A stretch of 64,000 nucleotides of DNA from DASXQK01 sp963724385 (lineage in GTDB: Bacteria; Pseudomonadota; Alphaproteobacteria; Dongiales; Dongiaceae): positions 1,674,001 through 1,738,000 of the forward strand of contig CAVRUJ010000002.1 in assembly GCA_963724385.1 (NCBI GenBank), in the 5' to 3' direction. Each line of letters begins with the position of its first letter. Position 1 is the stretch's first letter. The notes under the pieces were generated by a model. It did not search any database, had not been told where the DNA came from, and saw only the letters and a program-made list of their open reading frames with translations. The position numbers were made by a program, and so were the translations under genes. Positions 29,084-39,783 of this stretch are shown here, in pieces.

Positions 29084-29185
29084 TGGGCCCGCTCCGGCGC
29101 CATCATCCCTGCGAGAGGCAAGACTTCAGCATGTCCGAGTCCCGACCATGGCGCAACCTGGCGGGTCTGAAGGTCGTCCCCTTGG

Positions 29186-29959
29186 CTACTTCCAGATCTT
29201 CCACGGCGCCTTGCCGCTGGCCCAAAGCCCCTCGAGGATGATCTTCTCGCGCAAGGTATCCATGGGTTGCCAGAAGCCGTCGTGGCGATAGGCGTTGAGC
29301 TCGCCCGCCTTGGCCAGCTTGACCAGGGTCTCGAACTCCCAGGAGGTGGAGTCACCCGCTATAAGATCGAGGACCGATGGATGGACGACGAAGAAGCCGC
29401 CGTTGATGCGGCCGTCCTTGGCCAGCGGCTTCTCCACGAAGGATGCGATCCGATCGCCCTCGATCTGGACCGCGCCGAAGCGGGCCGGCGGCAGGACCGT
29501 GGTCATTGTGGCCTTGGCCTTGTGGCGGCGATGGAAGGCGAGGAGAGCGGCAAGATCGATGTCGGCCACGCCGTCCCCATAGGTGAGGCAGAAAGGCTCG
29601 TCCGGGTCGAGATAGCGTTTGATGCGCTTCACCCGTCCGCCGGTATCGGTCTGAAGCCCCGTGTCGGCCACTGTCACTCGCCAGTCGAGCTGCTTGGCTT
29701 CGTGGTGGATGACCTTGTTGCTGGCCAGATCCACGGTCATGTCGCCGTGGTAGAGGATCAGGCGGGAGAAATACTCCTTGACCAGATGGCCCTTGTAGCC
29801 CGCGCAGACGATGAAGTCCTTGATGCCCTGGGCGGCATAGATGTTCATGATATGCCAGATGATCGGATGGTCGCCGATCTCGACCAGGGGCTTCGGCCGG
29901 CTGACGCTCTCCTCCTCGATCCGGCTGCCGCGCCCGCCCGCCAGAATGACCGCCTTCAT
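29186..29959 (-). CDS. rfbF: Glucose-1-phosphate cytidylyltransferase RfbF
   Basis: 257 residues, the family length. It has the nucleotidyltransferase signature MKAVILAGGRGSRIEEES with PKPLVEIGDHPIIWHIM, the metal-binding TYGDGVADID, then PPARFGAVQIEG and FFVVHPSVLDLI. It makes CDP-glucose from CTP and glucose-1-phosphate, the first step to CDP-3,6-dideoxyhexoses. The matching dehydrase RfbH is at 50.7-52.0 kb, separated by the low-GC block. Intact. It is upstream of, and on the same strand as, the GtrB-like gene. Confidence 0.93.
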   Translation of the reverse strand: MKAVILAGGRGSRIEEESVSRPKPLVEIGDHPIIWHIMNIYAAQGIKDFIVCAGYKGHLVKEYFSRLILYHGDMTVDLASNKVIHHEAKQLDWRVTVADTGLQTDTGGRVKRIKRYLDPDEPFCLTYGDGVADIDLAALLAFHRRHKAKATMTTVLPPARFGAVQIEGDRIASFVEKPLAKDGRINGGFFVVHPSVLDLIAGDSTSWEFETLVKLAKAGELNAYRHDGFWQPMDTLREKIILEGLWASGKAPWKIWK

Positions 29960-30216
29960 CGCCGCTCACCCCCGCGCCCCGGCCCGCCAGATTGGCCGGG
30001 CCGAAGTTCCCCCATCTTCATGTGCGGGAGAGGCGAATGCAACCCGCGGACTCCTCCTAGATTTCAGGCAGTTGACCCGCGGCGGCTAGGCCGCGACTCT
30101 TGTGCCATGGCCAAGATGGCGCCCTTGGAATGCGACAGTGCCGGCTGGCGTGACGGCCCCCTGCCCGGCCCCGGGGGCGCACTCTGCGACCGGCATTCCT
30201 GTGGAGAGGAAGACTG

Positions 30217-31273
30217 ATGCGCGTGCTCATAACGGGCCATTGCGGCTATATCGGGCCGGTGATGACCCGCCTGTTCCACGCCGCCGGCCATGAAGTCATC
30301 GGGTTCGACACCGGATACTTCCGCGACCTGGTCGAGGACGCACCGGCCGCCTGCCGGCCCGATGCCGAGATCAAGGGCGACATCCGGGACGTCGACGAGT
30401 TCGGTCTTTCACGGCGTCGATGCCGTGGTCCATCTGGCAGCCCTGTCTAACGATCCCATGGGCGATATCGTCGCGGCCAAGACCGACGCCATCAATGCCG
30501 GCGGCAGCCTACGGGCGCGGCGAGATGGCCAAGCGCGCCGGCGTGCGCCGCTTCGTGCTCGCCTCGTCCTGTTCCCTCTACGGCAAGGCCGATACGGCGG
30601 CGCCGCTGGACGAGAACGCGCCTTTCGCGCCGGTCTCCGCCTATGCTCGTTCGCAAGGTGGCGGCGGAAGCCGCGCTGCACCGCCGTCGCCGACCGGGAT
30701 TTCGAGCCCGTCATGCTGCGCAACGGCACCGCCTTCGGCGCCAGCCCGCGCATGCGACTCGATCTCGTGCTCGGCAACTTGATGGCCTACGGCTATGCGA
30801 CCGGCGTGATCCGCGTGCTCTCCGACGGCACACCGTGGCGCCCGCTGGTCCATATCGAGGACATCAGCCGGGCGGGGCTCGCGGCCGTGGAGGCCCCGGT
30901 CGGAAGCCTGCCCCATACCGTGTTCAACATCGGCCGCCGCGATTGCAACTACACGGTGCGCGAGATCGCCGAGGTCGCGGCGCGGCACCTCCCCGGCTGC
31001 CGCATCGAGATCACCGGCGAAGCGGGCAACGACCCGCGCAGCTACCGGGTGGATTTCAGCCGTGCGCTCAAGGAGCTGAAGGGCTTCGACCCGCAATGGA
31101 CGCTGGAGATGGGCGCGGCGGAGACCTACGCCTGGCTCCGCTCCCACGAGCCGCGGATCGAGCACCTGCTCGGGGAGAACTACATCCGCCTGCGGCGGAT
31201 CCAGACGCTGCGCCAGAGCGAGAGGATCGACGAGGATTTCCGGTGGACGCGAGAGTTCAAGGCCCTCACTTAG
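30217..31273 (+). CDS. NAD-dependent epimerase/dehydratase (several frameshifts)
   Basis: An extended SDR of about 350 residues: MRVLITGHCGYIGPVMTRLF with the GxxGxxG cofactor loop, IGFDTGYFRDL, VVHLAALSNDP, the catalytic serines in FVLASSCSLYG, and YARSK for Tyr/Lys. It then runs RNGTAFGASPRMRLDLV and PLVHIEDISRAGLAAV. At least four frameshifts (near 30410, 30510, 30655 and 30690) interrupt the first half; the second half is clean. Good RBS (GGAGAGGAAG) before the ATG. Divergent from rfbF, so it probably serves the CDP-sugar pathway as a 4-ketoreductase or epimerase. It overlaps the end of the convergent GT2 gene by four bases. Confidence 0.83.
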
Positions 31274-32505
31274 ACCTCCTTCGCAAGGGGTGCGATTTGC
31301 CGCATCATGTCGATGACAGCATTGCCCGGCCCTCTGATGCCGAACTGATTTGCCTCATTGTCATTTTTCTGCATACCCAGAAGGCGAAGCAGGAAATGGA
31401 CCGAGTATGCCGCGACGCGGCGCAGCCCAGGCGTGTCCCTGGGGGACGTTCTCGAGCTCAGATTCGCCACCCTAAGCCTGCGAAATGGCGCAACTAGGAA
31501 ATTCGGGATCAACAGGAGGGGAAAGCTTGTCAACCAGAACAGGGGAATCTCGTTGAACCCACCTTACACAATGGCGAATCATTCCCGCCCATACTGCCCA
31601 GGACCACGGATTTTCTGCTTTGTATTTGCCGATCTCCAACGGATTCCAGTACATCAAAAAAGGATTTTTATAGAGTCTGCGCCGTGTGGTTCCGGATACG
31701 TTGCTGTTGCTAATTCCAAAATCCAAGTAGGCAAGGATATCTTGCGTGACCTGTAAGGCAAACTCATACTCGCCAAATTCCTGGACCAGGGAGAAATTCT
31801 CCATCCGTTGCGTGATGAGATACTCAGAGGTCCAGAACCACTTCCGGCCGCATGCAGACAATGTGGACGAGGATTCGGGAGTATCCGAAGTGTCTCCCCG
31901 CGAGATATTGCTCCCGCCCCATATCCGCCATCGCCTTAAGCCAGCATTGCCGATAGACGATGTGCGCGGAAATGAAGCAAAATAGAAAAGCCATCTCTGA
32001 TAATATTTTGTCATATCCCCTGATGACCCGGGACGTGTTCGCATCCGAGGGCATAACTATTTCGTGATCTCCACCGAGTATCCGGCTGTAATCGCGATTG
32101 AAGTTGATCTTGTTAACGGTAATCCCGGGCACCCCTCGATGAGCATCAATGAGGTTAATTACTCGCGCAATGCTACCTGGCGGGAATATATCGTCGGAAC
32201 CGACCATCCAACAATACTCTCCCGACGCCATCTCAAAGACCTTCTCGAAACTCGCCAGACCCCGATTCTGCAGGGAATCGAAAATATTTTGTGGTTATGC
32301 CCTCGTTTTCCCGCCGGAATCGCACCACCATTTGCTCCGTTCCATCAGAGGACCCATTGTCACATATGCATATTTCGATGTTGTCCCGTTCTAGGCAGGT
32401 TACCTGGAAAGCAATGGACTGCAGCAGCTGTCGGAGGAACTCCCGACGGCCGTCATGAGTGGGCAAACAGAGGGACAGTGCAATTGTGGATGGCATAGCG
32501 CTCAA
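31270..32505 (-). CDS. Glycosyltransferase family 2 (three frameshifts)
   Basis: The start reads LSLCLPTHDGRREFLRQLLQ with CDNGSSDGT, the nucleotide-binding signature of GT2. After a shift near 32240 it continues with YCWMVGSDDIFPPGSIARV, where the acidic triad binds the metal. It shifts near 31835 into EYLITQRMENFSLVQEFGEY and near 31520 into the C-terminus (VAAYSVHFLLRLLGMQKN). The conceptual length is about 410 residues. It is the first gene in the low-GC block and ends four bases inside the convergent epimerase gene. Substrate unknown. Confidence 0.78.
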
Positions 32506-32705
32506 TTCGCTTTTATCTTTTGAGAAGCGGAGTAAATCGTTAGTGTGCGGCTATCAATATTTTAGCCGATCGCGGCTCCCGGTCCGCATAGCTTATTCCT
32601 AAAGCTATACCAGAGGGCGCGAAACTCTATATTGATCACAAGATTTCTCCACGTCTGATATTCGTGCTGCGGCTCTCAATTTTAAACGCAGGCATCTCAC
32701 ATTCC

Positions 32706-33717
32706 CTAGAGTTGCAAGCCAGTGGCAACGCCGCGGCTGGCCAGCCAACGTGCATGCAAAAGCATACTCCACTTCAGCACCTTTCTGGGCAACACGATCG
32801 CTCCAATGGCGCGAGCAGGAGCGGCCCAGCTACCGAGCATGGTAGGCAGCGATCTTACAAGCGACTTGAATAGTTCGCCCCGGCTTGCTCCGCGCAAGGC
32901 GTTCCAAGCGAACTGATTGGATGTCGTTAGGGCGAGGAACCGGCAGCGGACCTTTCTCACTTGCGCCGCAGTCCGGCTGAATGTTGGATCGGCCAGGATC
33001 CTCCCGCACATGAAGTTTGCGAGCGCCTGTGATTCCTTCGTCCAAGCGAGAACCTTGTTGCTGTTGGTCTCGGTGCGCGTGCCGGGCCGATAGAAGAAAT
33101 AGTCGGCGAGGTGCCCGTTTACGCAACCGACTATGCCTCCGTTGGCAAGGGCGCGCGTCCAGTAATACATGTCGCCGATCAGGACGTTCGGGCGGCTGGG
33201 GGCCGATCGCACGAAGGTCGAGCACGCGAAACGCCGTCGCGCACATGCAGATATTGCGCTTGCCGTCCATGAATTCGAAAAAGAAATCCGAGGCGCGCTC
33301 GAAGCGTGGCCCAACTTTTGCCGGGACTCCAACGTCGGCGAAGTGCAGGTCGCATCCGGTATAGACGAGGGACACATCCGGTCGCTCCTTGATCAGTTCG
33401 ACGATGCGCGCCGCGAATTCGGGCGCCAGCTCATCGTCATCCGAAAGGAAGACAACCCACTCGGTTCTGACTTGAGAGACCAGGAAGGATCCGTGCTGCT
33501 GCACTGGCATGGTCGGAGCGTGCCGGTACCGCCTCACATGGGCGGGCAAGGCCAATCTGTCGAGATATGCTGCGGTCCCGTCCGTCGATCCGTTGTCGGA
33601 TACGATGATATCGACATTCGCCGTTTGCGCCATAGCGCTCCCCAGTGCTCGCTTGAGCAATTCGACCCTATTCAGCGTGGGGATTGCGACTGTAACCGGG
33701 GGGACGGTGCGATCCAT
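32706..33717 (-). CDS. Glycosyltransferase family 2 (one frameshift)
   Basis: GT2 with TVAIPTLNRVELLKRALG, IVSDNGSTDGT and WVVFLSDDDELAPEFAARI (DDD metal motif). A frameshift near 33210 moves the frame to NVLIGDMYYWTRALANGGI and DYFFYRPGTRTETN. The end (LHARWLASRGVATGLQL) is in frame. About 336 residues after correction. It resembles its neighbour at 31270-32505 in overall plan, so both may build the same repeat unit. The 200 bases between the two genes hold nothing recognisable. Confidence 0.82.
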
Positions 33718-34139
33718 CGGCGTAAGGTTTTACGGTGCGGGGGCTCTTCACGGTATAGCAACGGAGGCAAGATCGGGAATATGGGAGCGGATGTTCGGCG
33801 AACGTCCACCGAGATCTACATGGCAGGGATTGCCAAGAGTCCAGCGAAGGGCGCTAGCTGCCACCGGTCGATTGGCACTAACTTGCATGGTCTCTAGCTC
33901 TTGTTAGCTGCCGGGCCCAGGCCCGCGGGAAAAGAGTATCGTTGTCCCTTCATTCTCCCTCTGGCACTGTGCCGCAGTTTGCTCAGGATAAAGTAAGCCC
34001 TTCTGCATTGCGATAAATTGCAGAGACTATCGGACGAGCACTCAGCGCCCGGCGTGCTAGAGGGTAGACAGAGAACGGCATCGTAGTTGGCATGGGACTC
34101 ATTTCGGCAAGTGGATCGATCGTGGGCTGGGCGCTTTGC
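33718..34139. other. Noncoding gap in the low-GC block
   Basis: About 420 bases without a convincing gene on either strand. A short GC-rich hairpin (CGGGCC / GGCCCG around 33912-33925, loop of two) is the only structure seen. A 63-codon minus-strand frame at its right end, overlapping the end of the flippase gene, has no recognisable motif. Confidence 0.5.
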
Positions 34140-35417
34140 TCATTTAGCTTGTAGCTCGAGACGTTGCACCGCATTTCTCGCCGTCGAATAATAAGCTGGG
34201 AAGACGAAAACGAGCCATAGCACCGACGTTGCGGCGAGTATGCCGTTCACGCCCGCCCATTGCGCGAGTTCCCATTTCAGCAGAAATGACAGAACGGTGG
34301 CGGGACCGAGAATGAATAATTGGGGCCGCAGTATCAACACTGCGTGAAGTAGTAGTCCCGATATCTGCGGAAGAGTTGTTGCAAAAATCCAAATTGCCAT
34401 GTTCAGAAGCGACGGCCATGTGACCTCAATGTCCCCGTGCAGCCACCAGGAGAGTGCCGGGCGACCGGCAGCGACGAGACAACATCCGCCCAATACCGAC
34501 AACAGCGCTGTACCAGCAGTTCCGCGGTGCAGGACGCTTCGCAACCAGCTGCAGTCTCCCACTCCATGTGCATCTGCGAACCCGGGCCAAAAGGGCACGG
34601 TAACAACGCCAAGCAAACCGCTGGCGGTCACGCAAATACGCATCGCAATGGCCATCTGTGCCGCTGCGGCGGGTCCGAGCCATGCCAACGCTAGCACATT
34701 GTCAAATCCGAAGGCGCAACTTGCGGCCACGGTGATGAGGAACATCATTCCCCCCTGGGACAGGACCTCGCGCATGACAGCGGCCGGGGCCAGGCCGCGA
34801 GGGCGTAACCATGGGTAGCGCAATAGCACGTGGGCCAGGCATAGTGCGTTTGCGGTCAGCATCGCCGCGTAGGGCGCGGCGGCCAAGGCGGTGACCCCAG
34901 CATTCAGCCGCGCCAAGGCTGCCAGCGCTATCAGCGTGAGCGCCGACTGCAGCACCTGCCAAAGCGCCCGGACATGACCCTTCTGCAGGCCCAGCCAGAT
35001 TTCACCGGCAATGCTGAGCGGGATATTGATGGCCACCGCCGTGAGGGCCAGCATGAATGGCATGCTCTGGTAACTTGCCAAGCCGATCTCAGGCGGGAGC
35101 CAAATGGCGCCCAAGGCAAGTACCCCCAACACGCTTCCACCTTGGAGCGAAGCAGCGGTGTAGCGAGAACAGTGTTCACGCCCCCTAACGGCGAGACTGC
35201 GGGGTATGAGCGTAACCAGCGCACTGCCTAGCCCGAGGTCGAGCATGCTCGAAAGCCAGGCAAGCGAGGTAGCCGCAGCCCAGGTGCCGAAACCCGCAAC
35301 CCCCAGCGAGTGCAGGACGAGGGGCAGCGTGATTAGCGTAACGACGAGCTGCACGACCCGTTGAGCGACGCCGGCGAGAGAGGCTACAAATATGCGGCGA
35401 CTGCGATGCGTTGACAT
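34140..35417 (-). CDS. Wzx-like polysaccharide flippase
   Basis: 425 residues, intact, with about 12 hydrophobic helices and few charged loops, the layout of the MOP/PST superfamily. The N-terminal region (VASLAGVAQRVVQLVVTLIT, LHSLGVAGFGTWAAATSLAW) matches the first helices of Wzx/RfbX proteins, including the conserved GFGTWA turn. It would flip undecaprenyl-linked oligosaccharide units across the inner membrane. A flippase suggests Wzx/Wzy-type assembly, though no clear Wzy polymerase was identified. The membrane proteins at 23.4, 42.2 or 49.5 kb are candidates. Confidence 0.82.
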   Translation of the reverse strand: MSTHRSRRIFVASLAGVAQRVVQLVVTLITLPLVLHSLGVAGFGTWAAATSLAWLSSMLDLGLGSALVTLIPRSLAVRGREHCSRYTAASLQGGSVLGVLALGAIWLPPEIGLASYQSMPFMLALTAVAINIPLSIAGEIWLGLQKGHVRALWQVLQSALTLIALAALARLNAGVTALAAAPYAAMLTANALCLAHVLLRYPWLRPRGLAPAAVMREVLSQGGMMFLITVAASCAFGFDNVLALAWLGPAAAAQMAIAMRICVTASGLLGVVTVPFWPGFADAHGVGDCSWLRSVLHRGTAGTALLSVLGGCCLVAAGRPALSWWLHGDIEVTWPSLLNMAIWIFATTLPQISGLLLHAVLILRPQLFILGPATVLSFLLKWELAQWAGVNGILAATSVLWLVFVFPAYYSTARNAVQRLELQAK

Positions 35418-35633
35418 ATATCCTATCTAAGGACTTTTCTCGCCAGCGCAGAGCTTATAGAATTTTGCCGTTGCCGCATGATTTTCTACAGCTCTCATCC
35501 GGCACTCCGAATGCCCTCGCTCTTCCTGCCGGATTTATTGCCGCGCACTAGTAAGATTGTCCCAAGCACCCAGGCTCGCACGGGCTTGGCGGTATAACGC
35601 AGCATCTCGTCCATCGCGCCGCCACCGCCCTCA

Positions 35634-36551
35634 CTAGAAATACCTTTTCCTGATCAGGTAATTGGGTCTCTTGCGTACTTCCTCATAGATTCGCCATATA
35701 TACTCGCCGATAACACCCAGCATGCACATAATCATTCCACCAACGATAAATATTGCCATCATTATTGGCGCCCAACCGGTGAACGGCGTCTCCCCGTGCA
35801 GCCAGCTATAGATGATTGTTAACATGTACAACACGCCAAGGAGCGACATGACAACCCCGGCGAACGAGATGAAGCGAATTGGAAGGTATGAACTGTCTAG
35901 GAGAGCGTCAATAAAGTTCTTGAGCTTTTTTGCCAAAGTATATTGGGATTTACCCACCGTTCTTTTCATGCGGACGTAGGGAATGAAACACGTCCGATAG
36001 CCCGTCCACAGAAGGTCGCCCTGAAAAAATCGATGCCGCACATCGATTGAATTGAACACATCGACCACATTTCTGCTCATAAGCACAAAGTCAAAGCCGC
36101 CAGGAGGAATTTGTGGGACCGACATTCGCAGCACGCCGTAGGCGAGCCGAGAAAATAGCTTGCTGCCGAAGGAGTCCGACCGGTCCTTTCGGTGGCAAAT
36201 GACAATCTCAGCTCCCGATTTCCACTTCTCGATCATCTGCGGCAACAGATCTACGGGGTCCTGTAAATCGGCAGATATATTGACTATGGCATCGCCTGTT
36301 GCCTCCCTAAAGCCGGCCAACATGGCGGCCATCTGGCCGAAATTTCTTGTAAAGGATATTGCCTTGACGCGGTCGTCCTCTGATTTGGAACGAATTATCT
36401 CGCTCAGAGATTCATCGGTCGACCCGTCGTCTACGAATACGATTTCGAACTCGTCCGACCTCTGCCGGGCGAAGGTGTCGCGAATCCGCTCATAGGTTGG
36501 ATATATAGTGCCTTCGTTTTGATATACTGCGACCACGACAGCGATCTTCAT
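35634..36551 (-). CDS. GtrB-like polyprenyl-phosphate glycosyltransferase (GT2)
   Basis: 305 residues from MKIAVVVAVYQNEGTIYPTY. It has FVDDGSTDESL, FTRNFGQMAAMLAGFREA, IVNISADLQDPVDLLPQM (ADLQDP metal/nucleotide motif), VGKSQYTLAKKLKNFIDA (the KSxY amphipathic stretch of GtrB) and two C-terminal membrane helices (SFAGVVMSLLGVLYML; IMMAIFIVGGMIMCML). It makes an undecaprenyl-phosphate-linked sugar. The ATG has AAGGA ten bases upstream. A GTG at 36569 is possible but overlaps the preceding gene. It is preceded by the methyltransferase gene on the same strand, so the two are co-transcribed. Confidence 0.88.
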   Translation of the reverse strand: MKIAVVVAVYQNEGTIYPTYERIRDTFARQRSDEFEIVFVDDGSTDESLSEIIRSKSEDDRVKAISFTRNFGQMAAMLAGFREATGDAIVNISADLQDPVDLLPQMIEKWKSGAEIVICHRKDRSDSFGSKLFSRLAYGVLRMSVPQIPPGGFDFVLMSRNVVDVFNSIDVRHRFFQGDLLWTGYRTCFIPYVRMKRTVGKSQYTLAKKLKNFIDALLDSSYLPIRFISFAGVVMSLLGVLYMLTIIYSWLHGETPFTGWAPIMMAIFIVGGMIMCMLGVIGEYIWRIYEEVRKRPNYLIRKRYF

Positions 36552-36555
36552 CCCC

Positions 36556-37293
36556 TTACGTTCCTTCACAAATCAAAATGATGCTTGAGCAAAGATCTGG
36601 ATATTGCTGCCCAAGTATGTAACAGCCGTTCAGGTACTCTGGCGAAATTATGTCAGTCTGCAACAGGCGGTCCCATTGAAAGTTTGCAAGCGCCTTGAAG
36701 AAGACCCCGGAACGGTACAAAATCGTCAGGCCACCTGCCACTGCATCGCGCTCCAGGGTATCTAAGGTGTAAGTGCGTTTGTGACCATGCTCCGCTTCGG
36801 CCGCCGTTACCGCGGTATTGTGCGAGATCTTCCCCATTTTTACCGCGATTTGCCTTGAGGGAGCATTCCCGTTCGGGCATGCGAGAAACAATCTGCCTCC
36901 TTCGGCGAGCCACTCTTCATTGATCCGCCTCAGAACGGCAACAGCGTCGTCTAGGTGTTCAAGTACGTGTACGAGAAATATGTTGTTGAAGCGGCGAAGT
37001 AGCATCACTTCTTCAATATTCTCGACAATGAATTCTGCCGTTCCTATTTGCCGCCGTGCATATTCCGACGCAGTGGTGGAGGCTTCGACACAGGTGATAC
37101 GATCAAAATGTGGCGATAGGAGTTTGGTGAAATGACCCTTGTAGCTACCCAACTCAAGGGCGCTCCCGGGATTGAAGAAGGGGGAGAATGCGCGAATCAT
37201 GAAAGGGTGCATTACGTCAGTATCGAATTTGTACGCGTAGAGCCGCTCCGGCGTGTCCTCGATCTCCCGGTCATAATCGCGCCTGCGAGTCAT
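36556..37293 (-). CDS. Class I SAM-dependent methyltransferase
   Basis: 245 residues, intact. The SAM-binding fold is clear: ALELGSYKGHFTKLLSPHF (motif I), ITCVEAS (acidic end of strand 2), AEFIVENIEEV, and NNIFLVHVLEHLDDAVAVL (motif IV region with VLEHLDD). Then GGRLFLACPNGNAPSR follows. It is similar to methyltransferases that modify sugars in O-antigen clusters. Located four bases before the GtrB-like start, in the same operon. The methyl acceptor is unknown. Confidence 0.88.
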   Translation of the reverse strand: MTRRRDYDREIEDTPERLYAYKFDTDVMHPFMIRAFSPFFNPGSALELGSYKGHFTKLLSPHFDRITCVEASTTASEYARRQIGTAEFIVENIEEVMLLRRFNNIFLVHVLEHLDDAVAVLRRINEEWLAEGGRLFLACPNGNAPSRQIAVKMGKISHNTAVTAAEAEHGHKRTYTLDTLERDAVAGGLTILYRSGVFFKALANFQWDRLLQTDIISPEYLNGCYILGQQYPDLCSSIILICEGT

Positions 37294-37782
37294 AATTGAC
37301 TGGGCTCTCCTGCTATAGGCCGCCTGAGCTGCCTTCCGCTTCCCAAGGGTACAGCGCGCCGCTATGCTTGCCTAGGCTTGATGGAACCAGGTGACCTTCA
37401 ATTGTCGCTTGCCCCTGTCGACTTCACTGATCCTCCCCCTGGTTCTGGCCTCTGCGGAAAGCTGGTCTGCCTCGCCGATGCGACCGATACTGCCTCGGGT
37501 GCATCACTTGAGTCAGCCTTTGTCACCTCCGGCTTAGATTTCTGGAGCCCACGCCAGGTCTGCGTCGGGGACGTGCTCGGGTGATGGTCTGATGCAGGCG
37601 AGCGGAATCCCGCGGTAACCGTCATTGACGCTGCCCTCCGTGGTATGATGCTATCAATCTCGGGGAAAATTTCGGCCTCGGGGGATTGCGCCGGTCAAGC
37701 GCGTCCCCCGCCATGGGTCGCTTGGTATCTCAGGGTGCGGATGAGCGATTCTGTATGATCATCCGCCGTTAAGGACGTTGGG
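37294..37782. other. Divergent intergenic region, no gene found
   Basis: 490 bases between the minus-strand methyltransferase operon and the plus-strand aminotransferase operon; promoters for both should be here. AAGGACG about ten bases before the GTG at 37783 is a plausible ribosome-binding site. A minus-strand open frame of 75 codons (about 37398-37625) is low-complexity (Ser/Pro/Ala) and not convincing. Confidence 0.45.
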
Positions 37783-38889
37783 GTGAAGATCGATATTTTC
37801 GTAACGAAACCCTTTCTCCCTCCTCTTGCGGAGTTTATGCCGTACCTGGAGCAGATTTGGGCGTCCAAGATCCTCACGAATGGGGGACCATATCATGCTC
37901 AATTTGAGGAAGCGCTCAGCCGATATTTGGACGTCACGCACGTCTCCTTGTTCACCAACGCTACCATTGCTTTGATCATCGCGCTGAAGGCGTTGCGCAT
38001 CACGGGTGAGGTCATCACTACGCCCTACTCATTCGTGGCGACCTCCCATGCGTTGTTGTGGAATGGCATTCGACCGGTCTTTGTCGATATTGATCCCAAC
38101 TCTTTGAACCTTGATTTAGGCCGGATCGAATCCGCGATTACGCCGGAGACAACGGCAATATTGCCGGTTCATTGCTATGGCTCGCCATGCGATGTTGAGG
38201 CTATCCAGAGGATCGCGGATAACTACAATTTGAAGGTAATTTACGATGCGGCCCATGCCTTTGGCGTGCGTGCCGGGAAGTCCGCTGTGGTTGCTGCTGG
38301 CGATCTGTCCGTGCTGAGCTTCCACGCCACAAAGGTATTCAACACATTTGAGGGTGGAGCAATCGTTTGCCCAGACGCCAAAATCAAGACGAGGATCGAC
38401 CTATTGAAGAACTTTGGTCACGCCGGAGAAGTGTCAGTCGTGGCACTTGGTATTAACGGAAAAATGAGCGAATTCAATGCAGCGCTCGGCCTGCTGCAGC
38501 TTCAATATGTCCAGGAAGCTATAGAGCGTCGAAGGGTGATTGCCTCCATCTACAGGGATCGGCTGGCGGGCACAAAGGGAATTCGGTGCCTCGAATTCCC
38601 GGAGGGGGTGGAACAAAATTTCTCCTTTTTCCCGATCCTGATTGAACCCGACTTTCCAATCACACGCGACCAGCTTTATGAGGCATTGAAGGCGCGGGGC
38701 ATTCATCCGCGGCGCTATTTTTATCCCTTGATCTCGGAGCATCCTGTATATCGCCACCTGCCTTCGGCTCGTCCCGACAATCTGCCCGTCGCTTGGTCTG
38801 TCGCGCGAAAGATTCTTTGCCTGCCAATTTATCCAGAGCTGCAGATAGACGTGGTGGAAGAGATTGCTGCGTTCATATCTTTGCAATAG
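37783..38889 (+). CDS. DegT/DnrJ/EryC1/StrS sugar aminotransferase
   Basis: 368 residues, intact. It has ILTNGGPYHAQFEEALSRYL at the N-terminus, TTPYSFVATSHALLWNGI, PVFVDIDPNSLNLD, ILPVHCYGSPCDVEAI, IYDAAHAFGV (Asp for the pyridine nitrogen) and LSFHATKVFNTFEGGAIV, where the lysine in HATK binds PLP. It aminates a keto group on a nucleotide sugar, using glutamate. It begins with GTG behind AAGGA. Downstream on the same strand are WbqC and, further on, a GNAT acyltransferase, a typical set for making an N-acylated amino sugar. Confidence 0.9.
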   Translation: MKIDIFVTKPFLPPLAEFMPYLEQIWASKILTNGGPYHAQFEEALSRYLDVTHVSLFTNATIALIIALKALRITGEVITTPYSFVATSHALLWNGIRPVFVDIDPNSLNLDLGRIESAITPETTAILPVHCYGSPCDVEAIQRIADNYNLKVIYDAAHAFGVRAGKSAVVAAGDLSVLSFHATKVFNTFEGGAIVCPDAKIKTRIDLLKNFGHAGEVSVVALGINGKMSEFNAALGLLQLQYVQEAIERRRVIASIYRDRLAGTKGIRCLEFPEGVEQNFSFFPILIEPDFPITRDQLYEALKARGIHPRRYFYPLISEHPVYRHLPSARPDNLPVAWSVARKILCLPIYPELQIDVVEEIAAFISLQ

Positions 38890-39080
38890 TGCCAACTGGC
38901 GCAGCCGGCCGAACCATGACCATTGTGTTCATCGGCACGTCGGCCGAGCAGAACCGGCTGAGACAAGCGGGGCAATCTCAAGACCATGGGATGAGGCGCA
39001 TTTTGATTCGGCCAGTCACAGAAGGCTACTCATTCCACGAGCTTGGCAATTGCGATCCACGCTGCTGCCGGTGAGCGGCT

Positions 39081-39781
39081 ATGATATTCGGCATCATGCA
39101 GCCATACTTTTTACCGTACATTGGCTATTTTCAACTCATTGGCGCCGTGGACACGTATATTTTATATGACGATGCCAAGTACACGAAGCGTGGTTGGATC
39201 AATCGCAATCGTCTGCTGCTGAACGGACAACCAGACACGTTCTCAATTCCTCTCAAGCGGCGATCGGACTTTGCTGAGATACGGCACAGGGATATGGCCA
39301 GCGATTTCGACAGGGGCAAGCTACTCAGACAATTCGAGGGCGCGTATCGCCTCGCGCCTTATTTTCCGGAGACCTTCCCATTGCTTGAAAAAGTCATGGC
39401 CTGCCTGGAGTGCAATCTGTTTGAGTTCCTGCATCACTCGATTTTGGCCATCTGCGATTGGCTCGCAATAGCAACCAGTATCCGGCGGTCGTCCGAAATC
39501 CCGGTTGATCCAGGCCTCCATGGCGAAGGAAAGATTGCTAGCGATATGTGCGGCTCTCGGGGCCACGCGGTACATCAACGCTATCGGCGGGCAGGTGCTT
39601 TATGACAGACGCACTTTCCACGCCAGAGGGATTCAACTGCAGTTTCTTCAGCCGCTGGAAATAGCCTACACGCAGTTCGACATGCCATTCGTTGCCCTGG
39701 CTGTCGATTGTTGATGTCTTGATGTTCAACTCACGCAAAGACGTGCGCATGCGCTTCGTGCCCGGCTATAAACTAGTGTAG
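39081..39781 (+). CDS. WbqC family protein (two frameshifts)
   Basis: WbqC proteins of about 230 residues accompany aminosugar genes in O-antigen clusters; their chemistry is poorly known. Seen here: MIFGIMQPYFLPYIGYFQLI, VDTYILYDDAKYTKRGWINR, and LFEFLHHSILAICDWL. A frameshift near 39510 leads into ATRYINAIGGQVLYDRRTF and LQFLQPLEIAYTQF. A second near 39690 leads to PWLSIVDVLMFNS and the end YKLV. Every expected family block is present once the frame is corrected. The 190 bases before it include an unassigned short frame. Confidence 0.85.
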
Positions 39782-39783
39782 CG

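Noticed and set aside
33983..34174. A 63-codon minus-strand frame between a GT2 gene and the flippase gene
   Set aside because: It overlaps the end of the flippase gene and has no motif or ribosome-binding site.
37398..37625. A 75-codon minus-strand frame as a small gene or transposase fragment
   Set aside because: Low-complexity Ser/Pro/Ala composition, no ribosome-binding site and no recognisable motif.
38890..39080. A short gene (about 50 codons) between the aminotransferase and wbqC
   Set aside because: A plausible start (MTIVFIGTSAEQNRL) exists, but there is no motif, and the region could equally be decayed sequence.
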